Assembly (NCBI GenBank): GCA_903847315.1
Contig: CAINDG010000028.1
Span: forward strand, 1 to 63,932
Length of the DNA stretch: 63,932 bases
Direction: 5' to 3'
Origin: an uncultured Planctomycetota bacterium
GTDB lineage: Bacteria; Planctomycetota; Phycisphaerae; Sedimentisphaerales; UBA12454
Made by a program: the position numbers and the translations under genes. The notes under the pieces were generated by a model, which was not told the origin of the DNA, searched no databases, and was given only the letters and a program-made list of their open reading frames with translations. The first letter of the stretch is position 1. Every line of letters starts with the position of its first letter. Below are positions 19,333-27,610 of this stretch, in pieces.

Positions 19333-20805
19333 ATGGCTGTCGGGCGTCAGGAACAGAGCGGCGTAATGCTTTATACGGTTATTACTTTTGTCGGTCTTTT
19401 CGTCATTTCGGCGATACTGGCAGTTATTTTTTACATAAAGGCACAGGACTGGCAAGACCAATTTCTAAAAAGCCAGCAGCAGCAGGAAGAACTTGCCTCG
19501 GCGCCGGAGGTTCAGAATATCGGCACGCTTGTCGGACAGAAAGACCGTCAGGCCAGCAGAGTCAAACAACTGATTAGCTATATCGACAGGCTATATAAAA
19601 TGACTATCGGCCGTGAATCGCCGGAAGCGAGCGCGGAAGTAAAGCTCGGTGAACTTGAGACAAAATATAAGGATACTCTCACAGGTCTTCCTAAGGATTT
19701 TGTTCTTGTTGCTACGGACGCCAATGGACAGAACGTATCTGATACTAACAGCGGACCGGGCCTGTTCAGAATAATTGCAAGTTACGACAACAAGTTCAAA
19801 CAGAAAGATGAAACTATCAGTCAGTCAACCGCACAAATCGACAGCCTCGGCAGCGAATTGGAACTTGCCAAAAAAGGCGCATCGGAAAGAGAAAGCCAGA
19901 TGCTGACACAAATCCGCTCTATACAGGAAGACGCCAACGGAGTTCAGCAGAGCTACAACCAACTCCGCGACCTTATGGAAAAGAAAAGCACCGAGCAGGT
20001 ACAGGCGCTTATGCAGCAGCGGGACCAGGCGATAGATGAAAAGAACAAGTCTAAACAGGAACTGCTCGATACTATGAATAAACTCAGTACTACACAAAAT
20101 AGATTGCAGGAGGCCCTGAGCAAACTTGACGTGCTAAAGCCCAGACCTAAAGAAGACGTTGCCGCCTATCAGCCGGACGGCCATATTCTTTCAATTGAAA
20201 TGACATCGAACATCGTCTTTATCGATATCGGCAGCGAAGCCAAAGTATATCCGGGCCTGACTTTTTCCGTTTATGACAGAAACGCTCCTATTCCAACAGA
20301 CGGCAAAAACAAGGCTGAAATAGAAGTCTTCAACGTGGATAAAAACACAGCCACGGCAAGAATAATTAAATCGAGCAAAAAAAATCCTATCGCTGAGGGC
20401 GATATAATTGTCAACCTCATCTGGGACAGCAAGGCCACCAACAGGTTTGTCGTTGCCGGAGATTTCGATTTTAACGGCGATGGTGGAATTGACCGAGACG
20501 GCGCGACAAAAATCAAACAGTTGATTGAAAACTGGGGTGGAAAAGTCGAAGACAGCGTATCTATTGATACTGACTTCGTCATTCTCGGCACTCAGCCGGA
20601 TGTTAAGAAAAAACCAACCCTCGATGAAATAGAGGCCGACCCGCTGGCTAACGAAAAATATGAAGCCACAGTAAAAGCATCAACCAGGTATCAGGAAGTT
20701 AAAAATCAGGCAAAAGACCTTTACATTCCTGTTTTTGGTCTGAAAAGATTCCTGAGCTTTATCGGATATGAATCCCTGGCCGCGGGCACAAAGGCAAAAC
20801 CTTAA
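19333..20805 (+). CDS. Membrane-anchored coiled-coil protein with BRCT-like domain
   Basis: 490 aa. One transmembrane helix (about 13-35) is followed by a Gln-rich stretch and a long coiled coil (about 155-265). A beta-rich segment (about 285-365) includes I-D-I-G-S-E-A-K-V-Y-P-G-L, which resembles a small barrel of a flagellar or cell-shape type. Residues 371-425 look like a BRCT fold: R-F-V-V-A-G-D-F-D-F, I-K-Q-L-I-E-N-W-G-G-K-V, then S-I-D-T-D-F-V-I-L-G. The W-G-G-K-V and T-D-F-V-I-L-G positions match BRCT signatures as in NAD-dependent ligase. A BRCT on a membrane protein is unexpected, and the domain call is by eye. Confidence 0.75.
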   Translation: MAVGRQEQSGVMLYTVITFVGLFVISAILAVIFYIKAQDWQDQFLKSQQQQEELASAPEVQNIGTLVGQKDRQASRVKQLISYIDRLYKMTIGRESPEASAEVKLGELETKYKDTLTGLPKDFVLVATDANGQNVSDTNSGPGLFRIIASYDNKFKQKDETISQSTAQIDSLGSELELAKKGASERESQMLTQIRSIQEDANGVQQSYNQLRDLMEKKSTEQVQALMQQRDQAIDEKNKSKQELLDTMNKLSTTQNRLQEALSKLDVLKPRPKEDVAAYQPDGHILSIEMTSNIVFIDIGSEAKVYPGLTFSVYDRNAPIPTDGKNKAEIEVFNVDKNTATARIIKSSKKNPIAEGDIIVNLIWDSKATNRFVVAGDFDFNGDGGIDRDGATKIKQLIENWGGKVEDSVSIDTDFVILGTQPDVKKKPTLDEIEADPLANEKYEATVKASTRYQEVKNQAKDLYIPVFGLKRFLSFIGYESLAAGTKAKP

Positions 20806-20808
20806 AAT

Positions 20809-21507
20809 TTATCTTTGCTCTTTCGGCTCAATACCTATCGAGGCGATATAAACTTCGCCGGTATATCCAATCGACTTTGGATTTTTAAATCCTTTTTTGG
20901 CCGCTGCGAATGTAACCGTCGCTATTGCCTTTACCGCTGTACTTAAAACCTCTCCGCTGTCACAGTCAAGCCCCGAAGGAATATCTACCGCTGCAATCGG
21001 CTTATTAAGCGAATTTATCGCATTTATAAGCCCAACGAATTCATCGCCGAGATTGCCTGCCAGACCGGTGCCGAAAATCGCATCCACAATCAAATCGCAA
21101 TCTTTTGTCCCAACTTCAACATCTTTTGCTGTGTTCTCTGTGGAAATTTTGATTTCCTTAATTGCAATCCCCATCTTAGCGGCGATTTTGTAATTTATCT
21201 CCGCATCGCCTTTTATTTTGGATGCGGGTCCGCAAAGAATAATATTCACATTAAAACCGGCATTTTTCAAATGTCTGGCGATTACAAAGCCATCGCCGCC
21301 GTTATTGCCCGTACCGCAGAAAATGCAAACTCTCGAACCTTTGCATTTTTTCAGTTCGGCAATAACGACTTCCGCACAGCCTCTGCCGGCATTTTCCATC
21401 AGGACAACGCCCGGCACGCCGGCAGTATTTATCGCCCAGGAATCGAAATCGCGAACCTGCTGGCGGGTCAAAACAAAATCTTTCTGTCTGTCGAACTTTC
21501 TTACCAT
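20809..21507 (-). CDS. nnrE: NAD(P)H-hydrate epimerase (YjeF N-terminal domain, stand-alone)
   Basis: 232 aa. The Rossmann-like YjeF_N domain shows E-N-A-G-R-G, F-C-G-T-G-N-N-G-G-D-G-F-V and D-I-P-S-G-L-D, all diagnostic. It epimerises R- to S-hydrated NAD(P)H for repair. The partner dehydratase is a separate gene at 29651-30511. In many bacteria the two are fused. It is convergent with 19333-20805 with a 3-base gap. Confidence 0.92.
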   Translation of the reverse strand: MVRKFDRQKDFVLTRQQVRDFDSWAINTAGVPGVVLMENAGRGCAEVVIAELKKCKGSRVCIFCGTGNNGGDGFVIARHLKNAGFNVNIILCGPASKIKGDAEINYKIAAKMGIAIKEIKISTENTAKDVEVGTKDCDLIVDAIFGTGLAGNLGDEFVGLINAINSLNKPIAAVDIPSGLDCDSGEVLSTAVKAIATVTFAAAKKGFKNPKSIGYTGEVYIASIGIEPKEQR

Positions 21508-21592
21508 ATTGCCGATTATACCGCCGGCATCTAAAACATCAACAAACTGATTTATTGTTGATTATTTGAGGTTTTCCGATACCATTAGGATT

Positions 21593-22336
21593 ATGAACAT
21601 TCTTTTGACAAATGACGATGGAATTTTGGCGCCGGGAATAGCGGCAGCCTACAAAGAGTTGTGCAAACTCGGTGATGTAACTGTTGTCGCGCCATCCGAC
21701 CGAATGAGCGGCGCAGGACACAGCATTACCGTATATGAGCCGCTGGCCTGTGAAAAAATAAAAATCGAAGACCACTTCGCAGGTTTCAGCGTAAACGGCT
21801 CGCCAGCCGACTGCGTTAAACTTGCCGTTATGGAACTGTGCCCCAAAAAACCTGACCTTGTCGTCAGCGGCATAAACAACGGCGCAAACGTTGGCATTAA
21901 TGTCTATTATTCCGGCACGGTAGCCGCCGCGATGGAGGCCGCGTTTTACAGGATACCGGCCATCGCGTTAAGCACCGTCCACGAAGAGCAGACGGATTTC
22001 AAAAACGCCGCAAAGTACTGCGTTAAAGTTATAAACAAATTGCTGCCGGTCAGTTTCGCCAGCGTAATAAGCATCAATATTCCCCGTCTTTCGCGGGGCG
22101 AGCCGAAAGGCATAAAAGTCGTACCGCAGTCAACGATGGGATTTGACGAGCACTTTGTAAAAAAGCAAAACGATACGGGACAAACGCTTTATCAGCTTGC
22201 CGGCGGAAACCATCGCGATAAAGACCTGCCGAGCGATACCCTTGCATTGAACGAGGGTTTTATAACCGTTACATCGCTGGGCTTCGATATGACCGATTAT
22301 AATGGAATGAAAAAACTTCATCAAATTCAATGGTGA
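21593..22336 (+). CDS. surE: 5'/3'-nucleotidase SurE
   Basis: 247 aa from the ATG at 21593. The upstream TTG-initiated reading would add nine unrelated residues. The start M-N-I-L-L-T-N-D-D-G-I is the SurE signature, with metal Asp8 and Asp9. Ser and Asn ligands lie in A-G-H-S-I-T and S-G-I-N-N-G-A-N-V-G. It is a metal-dependent survival-protein nucleotidase. The ACT protein follows 15 bases later. Confidence 0.93.
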   Translation: MNILLTNDDGILAPGIAAAYKELCKLGDVTVVAPSDRMSGAGHSITVYEPLACEKIKIEDHFAGFSVNGSPADCVKLAVMELCPKKPDLVVSGINNGANVGINVYYSGTVAAAMEAAFYRIPAIALSTVHEEQTDFKNAAKYCVKVINKLLPVSFASVISINIPRLSRGEPKGIKVVPQSTMGFDEHFVKKQNDTGQTLYQLAGGNHRDKDLPSDTLALNEGFITVTSLGFDMTDYNGMKKLHQIQW

Positions 22337-22351
22337 TTTAAGGAAAAAATA

Positions 22352-22642
22352 ATGGCTGCAAAAAAACAATCCCAGATTTGCATAATAACCGTTACCGGCA
22401 AGGACAAAGTCGGCATCATCGCCAAACTCGCCAACGCGATGGCCAAGGCCAACATCAACATCGTTGACGTCAATCAGAAAATTATGGAAAACTATTTCGT
22501 TATGACAATGGCTGTCGATATCGCAAAAGCGACGATAAGTATCCCGCAGATTCATAAGAGGCTCGACAAAATCGGTCAGGAAATAAAGCTGAAAATCACC
22601 TTTCAGGACGAAAAAATCTTCAAGATGATGCATCGTATCTAA
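22352..22642 (+). CDS. ACT-domain protein (UPF0237-like)
   Basis: 96 aa, a single ACT domain: I-I-T-V-T-G-K-D-K-V-G-I-I-A, then N-I-N-I-V-D-V-N-Q. The DK-V-G-I-I turn is where amino-acid ligands bind in ACT domains. Stand-alone members are presumed ligand sensors, but the function is not established. It probably shares a transcript with surE. Confidence 0.85.
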   Translation: MAAKKQSQICIITVTGKDKVGIIAKLANAMAKANINIVDVNQKIMENYFVMTMAVDIAKATISIPQIHKRLDKIGQEIKLKITFQDEKIFKMMHRI

Positions 22643-22736
22643 TCTTCTTGCAAAACAAGCTTTGGGGATGTAAAGTAAGTCCAACTGCCGGAGATTATAT
22701 CCGGCTTTTATGTAACATCTTGTAAAATAAGCATTT

Positions 22737-22810
22737 GCGCCCGTAGCTCAATTGGATAGAGTGCCGGCCTACGAAGCCGAAGGTTGCAGGTTCAACTCCT
22801 GCCGGGCGCG
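22737..22810 (+). tRNA. tRNA-Arg (anticodon ACG)
   Basis: Complete 74-nt cloverleaf. The acceptor stem is GCGCCCG (22737-22743) with CGGGCGC (22803-22809) and discriminator G. The D-arm is GCTC/GAGT. The anticodon loop is C-T-A-C-G-A-A, giving ACG, and the T-arm is GCAGG-TTCAACT-CCTGC. CCA is not encoded. A T-run directly follows the 3' end. In the cell A34 is normally edited to inosine by TadA. Confidence 0.95.
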
Positions 22811-22916
22811 GTTTTTTGACCTGATTTGTCGTAATCGGCATATAAAAAACGGCCGATATAATATAAAAGACTGAACGGTTTTTAAGACTAAGTTTTAACT
22901 TTGAAAATAAAAATTT

Positions 22917-23921
22917 ATGGAAACAAATAAAGATTTTTCTCAGCAAATTCTCGAAAAAGCAACCTCTCTTTTCAAGCACATCGTTTTGCCTGAGGGCGGC
23001 GACGAGAGAACGATTGAAGCGGCGAAAAAAATCACCGACCGCAAGATGGCAAAGCTCACGATTCTCGGTGACGATAAGCAAATCGCTGATGCACTCAAAA
23101 AGATAGGGGCAAAAACAAACGATATCAATATCATAAATAATTTCACCACCGAAAAACTAAAAAATTACGCTGAACAATTTTATCAGCTCCGCAAAAATAA
23201 AGGCGTTACTCCCGAATCAGCCATTAAAACCATCAAAGGCAGAGTCTATTTCGGCACAATGATGATAAAAAACGGCGAAGCCGACGGCCTTGTTTCCGGA
23301 GCAACCCATTCAACAGCCGATACTGTCCGCCCCGCTCTGCAAATCATAAAGGCCGCCAAAGGTATCACAACCGTATCGAGTATGTTCTTTATGACCAATA
23401 GCAAAATGACGATTTTGTTCGCAGACTCAGGCCTTAACGAAGACCCTGACGCCGAGCAAATTGCCGATATTACACTTGCCACAGCAAGAACCGCGAAGCA
23501 ATTTGGTATTTTGCCGAAAATCGCTATGCTTTCCTATTCGACAAAAGGCTCCGCCCAGGGGCCGGGACCTGCAAAAATGGTAAAAGCAACCGCCCTTGCG
23601 AAAGAAAAATTTGCGAAGGAATTTAACGACGGCGAATATCTGCTTGACGGCGAATTGCAATTTGATTCCGCTTTTGTGCCTAAAGTCGCCGCCAAAAAAT
23701 GCCCTGACAGCCCATTAAAGGGTCAGGCCAATGTATTTATCTTCCCGGATTTGGGAGCAGGAAATATCTGCTACAAAATGGCCGAAAGATTAGGCGGTTT
23801 GAACGCCTACGGCCCGATTTTGCAGGGTCTCGCCAAACCGGTAAATGACCTTTCCCGCGGCTGCAACAGCGATGATATCGTCGCAGCGGTTGCGATAACG
23901 GCGATACAGGCAAATGGGTAA
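22917..23921 (+). CDS. pta: Phosphate acetyltransferase
   Basis: 334 aa, the short single-domain form of Pta. Family motifs include V-L-P-E-G-G-D-E-R-T near the N-terminus, G-A-T-H-S-T-A-D-T-V-R-P-A-L in the middle, and F-I-F-P-D-L-G-A-G-N near the C-terminus. It interconverts acetyl-CoA and acetyl phosphate, as expected for a fermentative anaerobe. No acetate kinase is in the window. No convincing Shine-Dalgarno precedes the ATG. Confidence 0.93.
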   Translation: METNKDFSQQILEKATSLFKHIVLPEGGDERTIEAAKKITDRKMAKLTILGDDKQIADALKKIGAKTNDINIINNFTTEKLKNYAEQFYQLRKNKGVTPESAIKTIKGRVYFGTMMIKNGEADGLVSGATHSTADTVRPALQIIKAAKGITTVSSMFFMTNSKMTILFADSGLNEDPDAEQIADITLATARTAKQFGILPKIAMLSYSTKGSAQGPGPAKMVKATALAKEKFAKEFNDGEYLLDGELQFDSAFVPKVAAKKCPDSPLKGQANVFIFPDLGAGNICYKMAERLGGLNAYGPILQGLAKPVNDLSRGCNSDDIVAAVAITAIQANG

Positions 23922-23930
23922 CAATTTTTT

Positions 23931-24003
23931 TATCGCTGATTACACAGATTATTTTAAATAAATTGTTTCAAAATCTGTAAAATCAGCGTAATCAGTGATT
24001 AAA
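23931..24003. repeat. Imperfect palindrome between pta and the phosphoesterase-like gene
   Basis: ATCGCTGATTACACAGATTA at the left is the imperfect inverted complement of the right half (AATCTGTAAAATCAGCG-TAATCAGTGATT). Together they make a hairpin of about 70 bases. Sequences of this type occur as dispersed palindromes in many bacterial genomes. It marks the left border of the foreign-looking gene at 24008. Confidence 0.65.
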
Positions 24004-24007
24004 TAAG

Positions 24008-24925
24008 ATGCCGGAAAAAAGATTTGTCATTCATAAACACACACAAGATGGGCAAATTCACTGGGATTTAATGATTGAATCCGGCGACAAGCTCAAAACC
24101 TGGCGATTAGAAAACCCGCCTGAACAATTAGCGACGGAAACAACAAAAGCAGTACCCATATTCGACCACGACAAAAAATTCCTCACCTACCAGGGCCCCG
24201 TCAACAACGGCAAAGGTACTGTTGAAATAGTTGACCATGGAAACTGTGATATTATCTACAGTAATGTCCCTTGTCTTGCTATTCGTCTAAATCAAAATCA
24301 TTACACTATAATCGAAGGAGAAGAAATGTCTTGGATAAGTCCATATCAATTTCAGTTACAGATGCCTTTGGAGCAGATACAAAATTATATTGACCAATAT
24401 CCAGAAAATGATCAGAAAAAAGACGATAATTTGCATCAAATTGTGGAAAATATAATCCATAGGCAACCTAAATTTATGACATATGAAGACCTCAAAGAGT
24501 TTTTCCATTGGAAAAGCGGAGATAGAAATATAGGAAATATCTCGAAAAATTCACCTAATTATATTCAAATAATTACAAAAGAAGCATTTTCTCAAATAGA
24601 ACAGAATCATAACATAAATGAAATACTTGCCAAGGAGCGATTCAGAATCGAAGTGCTCACTTTATTAAATGGAATAGCTTGGCCAACTGCTTCAGCAATT
24701 CTGCACTTTGTTTTCACGGATAGCTACCCTGTTATAGATTTTCGGGCATTGAGATCAGTGGGTATCCTTTCCTTCAATGAAAATAAAACTGATAGATTTT
24801 GTAATTTTACCTTTTGGTGGGGATATACACAATACTGTAGAATGCTTGCACGAAATTTCAATATTTGTATGCGAAACTTAGATAAGGCATTGTGGACATT
24901 TGGATTCCCGCTTTCGCGGGAATGA
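24008..24925 (+). CDS. LigD-type 3'-phosphoesterase-like domain fused in frame to an HhH-type protein
   Basis: 305 aa as one open frame. Residues 1-100 resemble the DNA-ligase-D 3'-phosphoesterase domain: F-V-I-H-K-H (His9, His11), I-H-W-D-L (His18, Asp20), L-K-T-W-R-L, F-D-H-D and F-L-T-Y-Q-G-P-V. Such domains trim 3' ends at DNA breaks. Residues 107-305 are a different, AT-rich protein with its own ATG and a perfect ribosome site (next feature). The frame may therefore be a natural fusion or two overlapping start sites. It lies between two palindromic repeats. No ribosome site precedes 24008. Confidence 0.65.
   Translation: MPEKRFVIHKHTQDGQIHWDLMIESGDKLKTWRLENPPEQLATETTKAVPIFDHDKKFLTYQGPVNNGKGTVEIVDHGNCDIIYSNVPCLAIRLNQNHYTIIEGEEMSWISPYQFQLQMPLEQIQNYIDQYPENDQKKDDNLHQIVENIIHRQPKFMTYEDLKEFFHWKSGDRNIGNISKNSPNYIQIITKEAFSQIEQNHNINEILAKERFRIEVLTLLNGIAWPTASAILHFVFTDSYPVIDFRALRSVGILSFNENKTDRFCNFTFWWGYTQYCRMLARNFNICMRNLDKALWTFGFPLSRE
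24326..24925 (+). CDS. Alternative internal gene: HhH-like protein of unknown function
   Basis: 199 aa, in frame with the preceding entry. AAGGAG (24315-24320) lies five bases before ATG 24326, the best ribosome site in this locus, so internal initiation is likely. I-E-V-L-T-L-L-N-G-I-A-W-P-T-A-S-A-I-L then Y-P-V-I-D-F-R-A-L has the helix-hairpin-helix-GPD look of base-excision glycosylases. The catalytic residues cannot be placed. Base composition is visibly more AT-rich than the neighbours. The last residues (F-P-L-S-R-E) and the stop are encoded by a palindromic repeat, so the natural C-terminus may be truncated. Confidence 0.55.
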   Translation: MSWISPYQFQLQMPLEQIQNYIDQYPENDQKKDDNLHQIVENIIHRQPKFMTYEDLKEFFHWKSGDRNIGNISKNSPNYIQIITKEAFSQIEQNHNINEILAKERFRIEVLTLLNGIAWPTASAILHFVFTDSYPVIDFRALRSVGILSFNENKTDRFCNFTFWWGYTQYCRMLARNFNICMRNLDKALWTFGFPLSRE

Positions 24926-24927
24926 CA
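24902..24927. repeat. REP-like palindrome
   Basis: ATTCCCGC (24904-24911), a TTTC loop, GCGGGAAT (24916-24923), then GACA. This is a widespread type of short extragenic palindrome. It encodes the last codons and the stop of the preceding ORF. Confidence 0.8.
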
Positions 24928-24930
24928 GCG

Positions 24931-26415
24931 TCACTTAGTTTTCAAATACTCATTAATCGCCGCGGCGGCGGTACGGCCCTGGCCCATAGCGAGAATTACC
25001 GTTGCGGCACCGAGGACTATATCTCCGCCGGCGTAAACGCCATCCAGAGCAGTCTTGCATTTTTCATCGACAATAATATTGCCCCATTTATTCAGATTCA
25101 GCCCCGGCGTTGTCTGGCCGATAAGCGGATTTGCTCCGTTGCCGATTGCGACAACAACAGTATCAACATCAATCGTAAATTCAGAACCTTCAATCGGCAC
25201 AGGTCTGCGTCTGCCGGATGCATCAGGCTCGCCAAGTTCGTATTTCAAACATTCAATTGCAGTTACAATGCCATCGGAATTGCCGAGAATCCTTTTTGGA
25301 TTGCGAAGAAGATGAAATTCGATGCCTTCTTCTTTTGCGTTGTGAACTTCCTCGACACGGGCGGGCATTTCCTTTTCGCTTCGCCGATAGATAAGATAAA
25401 CTTTTTCCGCGCCGAGCCGCATAGCTGTTCTGGCCGAATCCATCGCGACGTTTCCGCCGCCAATAACAGCGACTTTTTTCGACATCGCAATCGGGGTATC
25501 CGCCCCTTTGCCGAACTGATAGGCCTTCATAAGATTGGCGCGCGTCAGATATTCATTTGCGCTGTAAACGCCGACAAGGTGTTCGCCTTCGATATTCATA
25601 AACACCGGCAATCCCGCCCCGACGCCGATATAAACCGCCTGGAAACCATCTTCATCCATAAGCTGTTTTATGGTTTTCGTTCTGCCGACGACGAAATTGC
25701 AGATGATTTTAACGCCCATTTTTTTAAGCTGGTCGATTTCCTCCTGAACGATAGCTTTTGGCAGACGAAATTCAGGAATGCCGTAAACCATCACGCCGCC
25801 GGGTCTATGAAACGCTTCGAATACCGTTACATCGTGGCCGGCTCTTCTGACATCGGTAGCGACGACAATTCCGCCGGGGCCTGAGCCGATTATCGCGACT
25901 TTTTTGCCGGTCTCGGCCGCGACAACAGCGGTTGAACCATCTTGGAATTTTTTGCCCCAGTCGGCAACGAATCTTTCGAGCCTGCCGATTGATACTGCTT
26001 TTTCTACATCCTTGAATTTTTTGCCGACGGTGCAGGGAAGCTGACATTGCACTTCCTGCGGACAGACACGGCCGCAGACAGAGGGCAGAAGCGAATTTTC
26101 CCTGATGATGTCGAGTGCTTTTTTGAAATTGCCGTCAACTATCTCAGCGATAAAATCCCTTATCTTTATTCTTACGGTACAGCCCTCGACGCAGGGAGCG
26201 TTTTTGCATTGCAGACACCGCAGCGCCTCAAGCCGGGCCTGAGTTTCGGTATATCCCAGCGCAACTTCGTTAATGTTAGACCGCCTTTTAACAGGGTCCT
26301 GCAGATTCATCGGCTGCGGAGGTATGGCGTACCTGTCCGAAGGCTTTAACGTCCCGTCTTTATGTTTTTTCAAAAGTTCGTTAAGTAATTGCTGCTCGTT
26401 CAATTTAGTATCCAT
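24931..26415 (-). CDS. nfnB: NADPH-dependent reduced ferredoxin:NAD+ oxidoreductase, large subunit (GltD-like)
   Basis: 494 aa from the ATG at 26415, one base after the stop of the upstream gene; an extension to 26463 would overlap it. The N-terminus carries two [4Fe-4S] cysteine groups (C-L-Q-C-K-N-A-P-C-V-E-G-C, then C-G-R-V-C-P-Q-E-V-Q-C). It is followed by FAD (G-S-G-P-G-G) and NAD(P) (G-G-G-N-V-A-M-D) Rossmann motifs. This is the glutamate-synthase small-subunit fold. With no large GOGAT subunit nearby and an adjacent FNR-like subunit, NfnB is preferred. The pair links NADH, NADPH and ferredoxin by electron bifurcation. GltA/SudA-type roles are alternatives. Confidence 0.85.
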   Translation of the reverse strand: MDTKLNEQQLLNELLKKHKDGTLKPSDRYAIPPQPMNLQDPVKRRSNINEVALGYTETQARLEALRCLQCKNAPCVEGCTVRIKIRDFIAEIVDGNFKKALDIIRENSLLPSVCGRVCPQEVQCQLPCTVGKKFKDVEKAVSIGRLERFVADWGKKFQDGSTAVVAAETGKKVAIIGSGPGGIVVATDVRRAGHDVTVFEAFHRPGGVMVYGIPEFRLPKAIVQEEIDQLKKMGVKIICNFVVGRTKTIKQLMDEDGFQAVYIGVGAGLPVFMNIEGEHLVGVYSANEYLTRANLMKAYQFGKGADTPIAMSKKVAVIGGGNVAMDSARTAMRLGAEKVYLIYRRSEKEMPARVEEVHNAKEEGIEFHLLRNPKRILGNSDGIVTAIECLKYELGEPDASGRRRPVPIEGSEFTIDVDTVVVAIGNGANPLIGQTTPGLNLNKWGNIIVDEKCKTALDGVYAGGDIVLGAATVILAMGQGRTAAAAINEYLKTK

Positions 26416-26416
26416 A

Positions 26417-27271
26417 TTATTTATCAAGGCCGATTTTGCATTTATGTTTTTTGTACTCTTCAAGAGCCTGCTGTTCCTGTTTTCTATACGCCTGCATACG
26501 TCTCATCATCAGGTCGAAATTGACTTTATGGCCGTCAAATTCAGGCCCGTCAACACAGACGAATTTTGTTTGCCCGCCGACTTCGACTCTGCATCCGCCG
26601 CACATTCCGGTTCCGTCAATCATAATCGTATTAAGCGAAACGACGGTTGGAACATCGTATTTTTTCGTAGTTGCGCAGCAGAATTTCATCATTATCGCCG
26701 GCCCTATCGCGACGGCAAGATTCGGCTTCGGCGTTCTTTGGCAGATTTCATCGAGAGGACCTGTAACAAGTGCTTTTTTGCCGTAAGAGCCGTCATCGGT
26801 AACTACGATTAATTCATCGCTTATTTTTTTGAATTCATCTTCGAGAATTAAAAGTTCTTTCGTCCTTGCGCCGAGGATGTTGATAACTTTATTGCCGATT
26901 TGTTTCATCGCGGTCGCTATCGGCAGAAGCGGAGCGCCGCCGATTCCGCCGCCAATGCATACTACTGTTCCAACTTTTTCAATATGAGTAGGCCTGCCGA
27001 GCGGACCAAGAATATTTTCCACATTGTCGCCGACCCGCAGTTCCGCAAGTTCAACGGTGCTTTTACCGACAGCCTGCCAGATAAGGCGAATCGTACCTTT
27101 TTGTGAATCTTTGCCTGCTATAGTCAGAGGAATTCTTTCGCTGTATTCGCCGAACAAACAAACAATAACAAACTGGCCGGGCCTGGCAACCGCAGATACC
27201 AGCGGAGCCTCTATATCGGCCAGGTAAACATTGGGGCATAACTGCTTTTTAGACAATATTTTATGAGACAA
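26417..27271 (-). CDS. nfnA: NADPH-dependent ferredoxin:NAD+ oxidoreductase, small subunit (FNR-like)
   Basis: 284 aa. An FNR-type FAD domain (R-P-G-Q-F-V-I-V near 30, S-E-R-I-P-L-T-I near 45) precedes an NAD domain (C-I-G-G-G-I-G-G-A-P). A C-terminal [2Fe-2S] site reads M-C-G-G-C-R-V with F-V-C-V-D-G-P-E-F-D, as in NfnA, SudB and PyrK. It is the first gene of a two-gene operon. Its stop is one base from the nfnB start, so the two are translationally coupled. Confidence 0.87.
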   Translation of the reverse strand: MSHKILSKKQLCPNVYLADIEAPLVSAVARPGQFVIVCLFGEYSERIPLTIAGKDSQKGTIRLIWQAVGKSTVELAELRVGDNVENILGPLGRPTHIEKVGTVVCIGGGIGGAPLLPIATAMKQIGNKVINILGARTKELLILEDEFKKISDELIVVTDDGSYGKKALVTGPLDEICQRTPKPNLAVAIGPAIMMKFCCATTKKYDVPTVVSLNTIMIDGTGMCGGCRVEVGGQTKFVCVDGPEFDGHKVNFDLMMRRMQAYRKQEQQALEEYKKHKCKIGLDK

Positions 27272-27610
27272 TTTTACTGCCTTCCGACTAAATTTATTCC
27301 AGGAAATAAGATTATGCCTATTTTCCTTAACTGGTCAAGTAAATATACCACTTTTTTCGTAAATTGCCCGTTATAGAAGCAAAAAAGGGCTTTTTAAAGT
27401 TATTTTTTTCAATATATTTAACTTCAAAAATCCTGAAAAAAATGCTTGCTGAATAGAAGTCTTTGCTGTATAGTGGTTTGCGGTTTTTAAAACTGTTGAA
27501 TCGCAGCTTTGATGATAACGTAAAAGAACTTTTAAATAAAGGACTTGTTCAGGACTAAATATAAAACGACAAACCAATTTCTAATCCTGTCTGATGATAC
27601 GAGGTACCCT
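27272..27610. other. 339-base AT-rich intergenic region between nfnA and the HU gene
   Basis: Contains the predicted HU promoter (listed separately) and a leader of about 130 bases. No ORF or stable hairpin that I would call. Confidence 0.55.
27446..27474 (+). promoter_or_regulatory. Promoter of the HU gene
   Basis: TTGCTG (27446-27451), a 17-base spacer, TATAGT (27469-27474). Predicted start is near 27481, about 130 bases upstream of the ATG. Confidence 0.55.

Noticed and set aside
22695-23081. Minus-strand ORF containing A-G-V-E-P-A-T-F-G-F and Q-L-S-Y-G-R
   Set aside because: This is the well-known false ORF made by reading tRNA-Arg backwards; it overlaps the tRNA at 22737-22810 and the pta start.
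24892-25884. Long plus-strand ORF starting with W-I-P-A-F-A-G-M-T
   Set aside because: The start is a translated palindromic repeat and the rest is the complement of nfnB; it has no family features.
24931-26415. Glutamate synthase small subunit (gltD)
   Set aside because: The fold fits, but no large subunit is present and the adjacent FNR-like gene with its [2Fe-2S] site favours an NfnAB pair; kept as an alternative only.
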